Part shown: one piece after another, positions 25,412 through 34,200 of the stretch
How positions within the stretch are numbered: the first letter of the stretch is position 1
Layout: every line of letters begins with the position of its first letter
DNA from: Mycoplasma phocimorsus
GTDB taxonomy: Bacteria > Bacillota_I > Bacilli_A > Mycoplasmatales > Metamycoplasmataceae
Direction of reading: 5' to 3'
DNA: 64,000 bases
Assembly (NCBI RefSeq): GCF_030077875.1
Contig: NZ_JASEJT010000010.1
Location: 62,001-126,000, forward strand
Made by a program: the position numbers and the translations under genes
Notes under the pieces: generated by a model
What the model saw: the letters and a program-made list of their open reading frames with translations, nothing else
Databases searched by the model: none
Told to the model about the DNA's origin: nothing

Positions 25412-25516
25412 AGCATTTATCTATTAGTCTTTTTTCTTATACATGCTGTCTAATAGATTTAATCATTAATAATTATTTCTAAAACAAGAGGTTTTTTGCT
25501 TCTTGTTTTTTCATAT
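25412..25516 (+). ncRNA. Candidate small RNA ending in a terminator
   Basis: Downstream of a TATAAT box lie two hairpins. ATCTATTAG (25419-25427) pairs with CTAATAGAT (25450-25458) around a 22-base loop. AAAACAAGA (25481-25489) pairs with TCTTGTTTT (25501-25509), followed by T residues as in an intrinsic terminator. There is no gene between the promoter and the terminator, and the next gene has its own TATAAT (25535-25540) and Shine-Dalgarno. A leader attenuator is the alternative. The family is not recognised. Confidence 0.35.
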
Positions 25517-25534
25517 TTTTTTATTTATTAACTA

Positions 25535-25540
25535 TATAAT
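25535..25540 (+). promoter_or_regulatory. PQ-loop gene -10 box
   Basis: TATAAT in ACTATATAAT, 38 bp before the ATG at 25579, which has its own GAAAGGA box. Confidence 0.4.
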
Positions 25541-25578
25541 TTTTTTATTAATTTATTAGATTGTTAGAAAGGAATAAA

Positions 25579-26352
25579 ATGGAAGGATTTTTAAAAATTT
25601 GAGATTATTCAATATTAGGTAAAATTGGGGTAATTTCAGGACTTATTTCTTTAGTTATAACTGTATTTTTAGGGCTGCCACAATTGATAAAAGTAATTAG
25701 AGAAAAACAAACGAAAAATGTTAATTTTGTTTCATTTTGAATATTTAATATAGGGTTGCTTCTTTGAATTGTTTATGCTACATTATTACCAGGCAGTTTA
25801 CTCCCTGTAGTAATAGCTAATTTACTTTCAGTAATAATTTACTGTGTTATGATCTTCTTTTTATATTTTTATAAATCATGAAAAACAAATGCTTCTAAAA
25901 TGCTTGGAATGATAAGTATTAGTATTGTACTAATAATAATGTGTTTAATTTCAAGTATTTTAACTATTATTTGGTTAATTGATCAAACACGCACAATTGA
26001 TGAGCATATATTAATTACTATTAATACGCCTTGAATGCAAATTTTACTTTCAAGTATCATACCAGCATTTACATGCTTATCATTCATTCCTCAATTAATA
26101 TCAAGCTTTAAAAGAAAATCGTTTGCTGGTGTAAGTGTAGTTTTTAGTTTTATTCTTATGTTAAATAATATTACTTGATGACTTTACTGATTTACTGTTG
26201 CTAAATACTATGATCCAGCTTTCCCAATTTCATTTATTTTAACATTAAGTTGACAAGCATTAAGTGTTATTATTTATTTAATACAATTAACAGCAGTATT
26301 AGCTTTTAATTTTAAAGAAAAAAATATAAAAAAACAAGAAGATAAAATCTAA
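25579..26352 (+). CDS. PQ-loop repeat (SWEET-like) membrane protein
   Basis: The 257-residue frame is visible only when TGA is read as Trp. It has seven hydrophobic helices in two triple-helix halves. Each half starts with a PQ-loop motif: GLPQLIKVIREKQTKNV near residue 35 and FIPQLISSFKRKSFAGVS near residue 170, both with the proline-glutamine pair and a following basic stretch. This fits MtN3/SWEET/PQ-loop transporters (sugar or amino-acid carriers), but substrate is not deducible. AGAAAGGA precedes the ATG. A strong hairpin overlaps the stop. Confidence 0.8.
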
Positions 26353-26363
26353 GCTTCTTGTTT
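26328..26363. terminator. Bidirectional terminator, PQ-loop gene / Smr gene
   Basis: AAACAAGAAG pairs with CTTCTTGTTT around the stop codon of the PQ-loop gene, with A and T runs outside. The Smr gene ends next to it on the other strand. Confidence 0.65.
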
Positions 26364-26663
26364 TTATTTATAGACAATATAAGTTCCAGAATTTATTTTC
26401 TCATAGTGAAGATTTTCGCTTTTAAAAATGTTTTCAATAGCTAGAGATAAAACTCCGCTTCCTATTCCAGTGATAAATTTCATTTTACCATATGAAGAAA
26501 GTGAAAATAATTTTGTTAGTACAAAGCCAGTCATTCTCGCTTCATCCATACCATGAAGATCATATGTTGGCATAAACTCATGTTCATAATCTTGATAACC
26601 ATAAAAAGAGTTTAAACTTTTTTTATATTTTTTTAAGATTTTTTTACTTGACATTTTGGACAA
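26364..26663 (-). CDS. Small Smr-domain protein
   Basis: This 99-residue protein has an Smr domain with the two signature elements: YDLHGMDEARM (the LDxHG box) and ITGIGSGVL (the TGxG loop), ending in a basic/aromatic strand. Such domains nick or bind nucleic acid, as in the C-terminus of MutS2, and stand-alone forms occur in many bacteria. The N-terminus overlaps the mutM end by 31 bp; a second in-frame ATG at 26654 is also possible. No Shine-Dalgarno is obvious, so it is likely translationally coupled to mutM. Confidence 0.75.
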   Translation of the reverse strand: MSKMSSKKILKKYKKSLNSFYGYQDYEHEFMPTYDLHGMDEARMTGFVLTKLFSLSSYGKMKFITGIGSGVLSLAIENIFKSENLHYEKINSGTYIVYK

Positions 26664-27460
26664 ATGAAAGATTTTTCTGAACCTTGTTTAACAATCTGAA
26701 TAGGTGTTTGACAAATGTTACACAATAATCCTTCGCGATTATAAACATTTAATTGTTTTTTATACATACCAATTTCTGTATTAGGATCAATTTTTGATAT
26801 ATTTTCTGCTCCCATATCTATTTCTGATTGAGCCAAAATTTCTTGAGCAGTTAAAACAATTTTTCTTGCTTCTTCTTTAGAAATAAATTTACATAAAGTA
26901 AAAGGATGAAGCCCAGCCTTAAATAAGATTTCATCAGAATAAATATCACCAATTCCAATGATATAATTTCCTGATTTAAGAGCCCATTTTAGTGTTTTAT
27001 TTTTTTTGTAAATTGCATTAAATAAATCTTCATAATTTTTATTAATTGCAGTTACACCTTTTGTTAAAATTGGTGATTTTAAAGTATAAGTTTGGTGTGA
27101 TCTTAAATGAAAACACCCTTGTTGATCAGGATCAACAAAATGTAACTCACTTTCATCTTTAAATTTAAAAATGATTAGTGTGTTTTTAACTGGTTTTGTA
27201 CTTTGTTTATAATAAAAGAAGTTACCATTTTGTTTAGGGTTTGAAACAATTGCCTTATTTTTAGTTAACATTCAAACAAGACAAGCATTTTTTTCTTTAA
27301 CTTCAGTTATTGTTTCGTTTTTAACAGTCCTTTCAAAATCTGTCATTTCAATATTTTTAATTACTGTTGCTTTTCTAATTTCAACAGAAGCAATTACTTT
27401 GTTTTTTATAACATTATTCATTGCTCTTTTGATAGTTATTATTTCTGGTAGTTCAGGCAT
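26633..27460 (-). CDS. mutM: Fpg/MutM-family protein with degenerate damage-recognition residues
   Basis: This 275-residue homologue of formamidopyrimidine-DNA glycosylase keeps the catalytic N-terminus MPELPE, the helix-two-turn-helix (GNYIIGIGDIYSDE) and an intact zinc finger CNIC-x16-CPKC. Aligned by eye to E. coli Fpg, Lys57 falls in NACLV (lost), the Met74 region reads NPKQ, Arg109/Phe111 in DPRRFG read DPDQQG, Asn168 is Asp, and the zinc-finger Arg258 is replaced. The name follows family membership, but normal 8-oxoguanine repair is doubtful. A minus-strand TATAAT six bases before the ATG suggests a leaderless mRNA. Confidence 0.8.
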
Positions 27461-27466
27461 GCTTTT

Positions 27467-27472
27467 ATTATA
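27467..27472 (-). promoter_or_regulatory. mutM -10 box (leaderless)
   Basis: Minus-strand TATAAT ends six bases before the mutM ATG at 27460, with no Shine-Dalgarno. Confidence 0.55.
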
Positions 27473-27508
27473 TCAAATAAATAATCATTATTTTAACAAT
27501 ATAAATAA

Positions 27509-27514
27509 TATAAT
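27509..27514 (+). promoter_or_regulatory. S1-like gene -10 box (leaderless)
   Basis: TATAAT ends seven bases before the ATG at 27522. It forms a compact divergent pair with the mutM promoter in a 61-bp spacer. Confidence 0.5.
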
Positions 27515-27521
27515 AATTAAT

Positions 27522-27842
27522 ATGTATATAGGTCAGAACATAAAGGTTATAATAAAAAAAGTAAATCATAATTCGCTGCTTGTTGAATATAAACATGCTA
27601 AAAGCATTATTGAATATGATGATATTTTAGATTATAAAAATTACAATTTAAAAGATATCTTCAGTGTAAATGAAATAATAAATGTTAAAGTTATTAACAT
27701 TATTGATGCTAACAACTTTAATGCCTCTTTTAAAGTTTTACACCGCAATTTTTCTAAATTACAAACAAAATTTTTTATTAAAGAAACACCAGGCGGCTTT
27801 AATAAACTTAAACGTTATATAACAAAGGAATATAATGAGTAA
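27522..27842 (+). CDS. Small S1-like RNA-binding protein
   Basis: This 106-residue protein starts MYIGQNIKVIIKKVNHNSLLVEY. The beta-strand pattern, the second block INVKVINIIDANNFNASFK and the conserved tail ETPGGFNKLKRYI fit a single S1/OB-fold RNA-binding domain. I cannot assign a target. The start at 27522 follows a TATAAT box; a longer frame from 27399 would run through the divergent mutM promoter. It overlaps the following PGI-like gene by 8 bp, so the two are co-translated. Confidence 0.65.
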   Translation: MYIGQNIKVIIKKVNHNSLLVEYKHAKSIIEYDDILDYKNYNLKDIFSVNEIINVKVINIIDANNFNASFKVLHRNFSKLQTKFFIKETPGGFNKLKRYITKEYNE

Positions 27843-29034
27843 AATTAAAATTAATTACAATTATATAGATATTGAAAGAGCACTTAAGAATTTTTCTTCA
27901 AAAACATTTGAAGTAGTTAAAGAAATTAATAATTATAGTGTTAAAGATTTTGAATATTTTAACTATAAAGATACAATTTACGGCTATAACATTAAAACCT
28001 TTGAAAAAATCTTTCAACAAGTTAATGAAATATATGCTTCTGATATTGAATACTGTTTAGTTATTTGTCCTAAAACTGTTTCATTACAAATTGAAATGAT
28101 AATTAAATTTTTAATTAATAAATATTTAGATAATCGAAAATATATTCAAATCAAATTTGTTTCTCCAGATGATGTAACTTCTAAAATTGATTTTTTAAAG
28201 CATAAATTTTATGAAAAGAAATTTATTTTAGTTAACTATATTTTTAAAGATAATAAATCACAAAATTATTTATTTGAAATTTTTAAAACAATTTTAATTA
28301 AAAATATTGGTTTTTATAATGCAAAAAAATTAATTTATTATGGTATTAAAACTTCTGATTTACAAAATTTATATTTTGCTAAATATGAGGGTTATAAAAC
28401 ATTAATAATTAATGAAAAATTATCAGAAGAATTTTCAATTTATTCTATTCCTTCACTTTTTATTCTTGCTCTTAGCGGTGTAGATTCTAAACAATTAGTT
28501 GATGCCGCTATTGAAGCGTTTGATGAATTTGACTATGAAGATATTAAACTTAACGTATTTCTTGAATATGTTACAATTCTTTTAAGTTTAGATTTTGATT
28601 TTTTAACGCTTAGTTCATTTGATCCTGCAACTGATATAGTTGCTGAATTTGTAAAAGAATATCTTTTTATTATTTCTAATTCTATTGTTCGTACTTCGAG
28701 TTTTCCAAATACATATTTTGCTAATTGAACTTCTAAATTTAACATAAAATGTTTACAACATTTTATATGAATTAAAGAAAAAAGATTTGATTATGAAATT
28801 TATGATGATGTTAATGATGAAGATCATCTTTCTCATTTAGATGTTTTAAACATTAACAAGATGCAAGATACTCTTTATAATATGTCCAAAGATATTCAAG
28901 GCGAATATGGATATCGCCCATTAATAGAATTAATTTTAACTGATCGAAGCGAAATATCAATTAGTCAATTTATTATTTTTATTCAAAAAGTTTCATTATT
29001 GCTTAAATATTTAAGATCTAAAAAACATAAATAA
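27835..29034 (+). CDS. Phosphoglucose-isomerase-like protein lacking the active site
   Basis: This 399-residue protein aligns by eye with bacterial Pgi along its length, but without the catalytic signatures. The sugar-binding GIGGSYLG loop reads CPKTVSLQ (near residue 84), the phosphate loop SKSGTTTE reads NYIFKDNKS (near 130), and GGRYSVLTAVGLLPIA reads SEEFSIYSIPSLFILA (near 197). The catalytic Glu motif FGESEGK is LFIISNSI, and the frame ends before the C-terminal PGVEAYK lysine. It has an intact frame with a GGAAT box and is coupled to the S1-like gene. Most likely a pseudoenzyme; confidence in PGI ancestry is moderate. Confidence 0.62.
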
Positions 29035-29035
29035 T

Positions 29036-29056
29036 AGCAGGCTAAAGCCTGTTTTA
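29036..29056. terminator. Bidirectional terminator, PGI-like gene / lipoprotein
   Basis: CAGGCT-AA-AGCCTG stem followed by TTTT. It touches the stop codon of the minus-strand lipoprotein gene. Confidence 0.7.
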
Positions 29057-31027
29057 TTTTGATATTATTTGACTTAAAAAACTATTTGTAATTGTTGAAA
29101 AAGAGCTATTTTTATCAATTTGTTTAGAAATGGTTGAAAAAATATCAATAGCTTCACGTGTTTTATTAAATGTACTACTAGAAATAGAAATAGTTGTTGT
29201 TAATAAATCTATTACTCCCCGAGCAATTTTCATACTTTTTGGTATTTGATTTTTAAGTAAAATCATGCTCGATTCAATAGTATCTAATATAGGATCAACA
29301 ATTAAGGTTAATGTTGAAATAGCTTGAGATGATGTAATTTCTTTAGTTATTGTTGTAATAATTACATCGATAATAGTTTTAAGCGCACCTTCTTTTTTAG
29401 TTTTATTTTTATTATCACCAATTAAAGCTTTTAATAATTTTGAAATAGCTTTAATTTTATCTTGCGAAATTTCTTTAGAAATTTTAGCTTTAATCATCAC
29501 ATCATTAATAGTTTTTATAACACTATAACTAGAATCAGCTATAAATGATAATATTGAATATATTACATCTTTAATAACTATATAAGGTAATTCACTATTA
29601 TTTCAATCTTCAATAAGTTCATGTTTAATTATTCCATTTTTAAAAGTATTTAATATATGAATAATTCCTGAATTTAAAATACTTAAAGCGCTATTAATTC
29701 CTGAACGTATTATCTTTGCTTTTTCGTTTAATTCAGGGTAAATATATTTACATTTAGCATAATCCCATTTAAGAAATAATCCTTTTTCATCTTCTGCTTC
29801 TCAAGCAAATTTTTTTCAGTTTCATTCTCATATATGTTTGCCATCATTAGCTGCTGGTATTAATGAAATAATAACACTAGCCGCACTATCTTTAAGTCTT
29901 ATCATATATTCACTTAATTCATCAAAGCTCATTTTTCCACCTAATGAGCCATTGATAATTAAATAAATAGTATCAAAAAGAAAATTAAACATTGGAACTA
30001 ATTCTCGAGCTTCAGTTCAAGAAAGAGCGTAAATGCCAATTTTGCTAAATATTTTTTTTATTGAACTGTCTTTTTCTTGGGATTTTTCTATTTCATTTTT
30101 GATTAATTCATCATCTTCTAAAATGCCAATTAGCATTCTTTGAATACTTTTTAAAGATGAAAGAGCTGCACAACGTTGGGAATAAAATCTTTTATATCTA
30201 GTTAGCTTGGGATTAGCACTAATTATTACAGGTTTTTGTGTATCATTTGAAAGTTTTATTTTTGAAAATTGACCATCAAAAGCAATTTCTTGATTTTGAA
30301 ATTTTCATTTTAAGCTATCAGTAATAAAATCTTCAGGCTCATACTTATTTCCTAAATCCTTTTTTGAAAGATCATTAATTGTTAATAATGAATTAATATT
30401 AATTGTTCCATCTTCTTCAAGATATGTATTTTTTTGAATTAATTTATCAAAAATTTTAAACTTTACTTCAACAAGTTTTTTAAGTTTTAAAATTAATTCA
30501 ATATTTGAATTAGATTTTTTAATCAATAATTTTTTATCTAATTCAAATGCTTCATTATTTTTAATCTGCAATAAGTCTTGTTTAGTTAGTTGCTGAATTT
30601 CATGATTATTTTTAAGTCAAATTTCTTTAACTTTATAACCTTCAAAGCATCGCTGATTTAGCTCTGAAATAATTTCTGAATTTTTTAATCGCTCAAACTC
30701 TTTTAATTGAAATGGTATTTTAAGAATGATTTCATTTTTTTTAGCAATAAAATTATTTTCAATTTGATTTATTTTTTCTAATTCAAATTTAGATTCATCA
30801 TTAATTTCTCTTATAATATTTTCATAATTATTTTCTTGTTTTGATAAATTGTTATTATTTAATTGCAATAAAAAATTATTTTCAATTTGTTCTTGTTTTA
30901 ATTTGTTTAATTCATAATTTAATTTATTTAATTTATCTTTATTTATGACTTGTATTTGACAACTAATACTAGTTAGTGCAATAAAAGGGAATATTAAGAA
31001 TATTCCCCATTTTTTTATATTTTTAAT
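29054..31027 (-). CDS. Putative lipoprotein lacking an ATG start
   Basis: The ~657-codon frame encodes a signal peptide KNIKKWGIFLIFPFIAL followed by lipobox LTSISC, so the mature protein would be membrane-anchored outside. It continues with Asn/Lys/Glu-rich coiled-coil-like sequence (first ~250 residues), then a helical domain with hydrophobic patches near the C-terminus. No ATG or GTG lies in frame before the signal peptide. The best candidate is ATT at 31027, placed after GGAG; a TTG lies further upstream at about 31051. I checked the whole frame for TAA/TAG and found none. Function unknown; it is divergent from the pullulanase. Confidence 0.7.
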
Positions 31028-31147
31028 AATTTCTCCAATCTGTCATTTTAATGACAAAATTAATAAATAAAAATAATAAAAATATTTAAAAAAAAGAAAT
31101 AATTAAGAAAAATGTTTAATTTTTCACATTTTTACCTGTTGAGTATT

Positions 31148-31163
31148 GTGCTGATAAGAGCAC
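31148..31163. promoter_or_regulatory. Inverted repeat at the pullulanase -35 region (candidate operator)
   Basis: GTGCT-GATAAG-AGCAC lies about 14 bp before the TATAAT at 31177-31182, so it covers the -35 position. No regulator is identifiable here. Confidence 0.3.
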
Positions 31164-31176
31164 TATATATACAACT

Positions 31177-31182
31177 TATAAT
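31177..31182 (+). promoter_or_regulatory. Pullulanase promoter -10
   Basis: TATAAT in ACTTATAATGTT, 54 bp before the ATG; the gene has an AAAGAGG ribosome-binding site. Confidence 0.5.
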
Positions 31183-31236
31183 GTTTATGTTAATTTATAA
31201 AGAATAATTAATTAGTATTAATTAAAGAGGTATTTC

Positions 31237-34200
31237 ATGGGATCGAAAAATAAATTATTAAAAATTAATTTAGCATTAATAGCTTTGCCTATTTCAATTG
31301 GCACAACAGTTATTTCTTGTAGTTTTAATAAATACAATATTATATTTGAAGATGATAATAATGTAATTGCATTAAATGAAAACGCTGATTATTATTTATC
31401 TAAATATGGAATGTATTTAAAAGAACCGATGTTAAAAGACGGTTATGAGTTTAAGGGATGAAAACTTAATGGTAAATATGTAAATAAAATTAAAAAGGGA
31501 CATAGTGGAGATGTACTTATTTCTGTTGAGTATCAGAAAGTTAATTCCGAATATGATAAATATAAAAATAAGTATGATACTTTACTTTCTATTTCTGATG
31601 ATATATTAAAGGGTAAAGAGCTTTTTAATAAAAATGAATTTAAACAATTACTTAGTGAATTTTCTACTAAAAAATCTTTAGTAATAAGAAAAATAGAAGC
31701 ATTAGAAAGAGATATTAAAGAGCAGGTTAAATCTGAATTTAATAATTATATTACAAGAAAAATTTCACAAACTTCCAAATACTCTAATTCTCATAAAGAA
31801 CTTAATTTAAAAATTGATCAAGAAATGAAAGAATTTACTAAAGAGCTTGATAAATTTTTTTCTTCAGGTAGTTTTAGTAAACAAACTTTAGACACATATA
31901 AAGAAGAAATTAAAAACAAGTTTTTAAAATATGAGTTTGATAATATTAAGCTTGAAGATTCAATATCAAATGAAAAGCAATCTTCAATTAATCAGTTTAT
32001 TACTAAAAACTTTAATGTTATTTTCAACTTTAATTCAAAAGCATCTTGAAAAGAATATGTTTCTAAATATAAAAGAGGTCTTGCTCTTTTAAAAGAAGTT
32101 AAACGCGAAAGTGAAAAAGAACAATTATTTGAAATATTTGAACAAAAAATTAAAGAATACAATATTAGTTTATTTGCTAATTTTGAAAACCAAATTAACG
32201 CTAATTTTGATAGTATAGACTTATTAAAAATACCAGTTGAATATATTAGCGTGTTTGATAATGAAATTCGTGAACAATTTATCTTTTTACAAGAACAAAG
32301 CATAATTAATGCTCTTGATCTTCAAATGATTGAACTTAAAAATGAATTCTCAAGTAACTTTACCATTGAAAAAGGTAAAGCAATGATTGAAAAATTTTAC
32401 AAACTTACAAGCAAAGCGTTAGCATATATTTTTTCTCCAGATAAATATCAAGAAATTAAATTAAGAGAAAAATACTTTTTAGCTCAAGAAGCTGTTGAAG
32501 AATTTTTAAATAATTTTAATATATCAAAAGGATTTGTTGATAGTTTACTTGAACAAGTTATTAATAATGATATTGCAAATGAAGATATAAAAAATGCTGT
32601 ATATGATCTTAAAAAATTAGTAAATGACTATTTTTTAAGTGGTAAAAGAAAAAAATTAAGCACTTCTGATATCACAAAAATTGCAGGTTCAATTATTGCT
32701 GGAGCAGGCGGAGTAGCTGGTGGTGCTTATTTAATTAGCAAAGGTCTTGAACTTAAAAAAGCTAATGATAATTTATTTTTAACTAAAGTAGGGTTAATTG
32801 ACACTATTTCTAAACTTGAAATTAAAAATAATAAACATCATGATGTTACACCTTATTCTGCTGATACTAAAAGTTTACAAATGCTTTTTGATAAAGAAAT
32901 AAGAAATGCTTTAATTAAGGAAGAATTAAAAAATCAATTTCCTGAAGTAAAAGGAACTGAAAATAAAGTTTCATGAAGACTAAAAGATCGAGGAACTACA
33001 GAAAGTGGAAAGCTTAAAGATACTAAAATTGAAGTTTGATATGGTTATTCAGATCCAAAAGTTATTACTATCAATGAAATTAAGGGATTTAAAACGGACG
33101 CTGAAATTTTAGAAGATATTGCTAATATAGAAACAGCTGAATTTAGAAATAAATCTTCCATTTTAGCTACTGAAGCATTTAATGGACCTAAACAGGTTAT
33201 GGAAGAAGAATTGTCATCAACTGAAGAAGCAAGTCAGACAACAAATGAATATTTTCAAAAACATGTTTACAATTTAAATTTACCTTTAGGTGTTAAATGA
33301 AAAGTTGTTGAACCTGGAACTGTTTCAAATTCAGGCAGAAAAATAGGTGAATCTATTATTGAGTTATATTTCCGTGAAAATGATAATGAAACTTCAAAGA
33401 AAAAAGTTTATCTTAATGGATTTTCTGGATTTAAAAAAGATAATAATGATACAGAGTTATTAAAAAGTATTAAGTTTTATTACAGAGTTAAAAAAGAAGA
33501 AGATAAAAAATCAAAAGCTGAATATTGAGGAATGCATCTTTGAGGCGATGGTTGAAAAGGTGGTAATATTAATTGAAATGAAAATCCTAAAAAATTTAAT
33601 ATTAGTGCAAATGAAGATGGATTTTATTATGTAGAAATTAATAATATAGATTCTGCAAAAGATCTTTGATATATTGTTCATGACATGAATCATAAAAATA
33701 ATGAAGCTGCTATTCTTGATACTTCTCATGATGAAGTATGATTCAATGAGGGCGATCCTAATCCCCATTATAAAAAACCTACTTATTGATTAGATAGATT
33801 TGAAAGAGTTGCTTATGATGAATTAGAAATTGATATTATTGCAAATAATGATATTAATGATTTTCAGTTAAAACTTAAATTATTCAATACTTTAGATAAA
33901 TATAACTCTCTTGTACCTATTAATTCAAATAATTATGAAATTACTAAAATAGGTAATAATGATATGTCTGGGTTAGATAATGGTAAAAAAAGAACAAAAT
34001 TAAAAATTAAATTTAAACCTGAATATTTAAAAAAACCAAGTAAACATTATGACAAAATAGATTTAGGCGATATTTTCACTGCAAGTTATGATGGTGAGAA
34101 TTTAGGTGCAGCAACTTATGCTAGAAGATTGTTTGAAGGTGAAGAATATACATATGATACAGATTATATGTGATATTGAACACCTGATTTAGGTGCTAAC

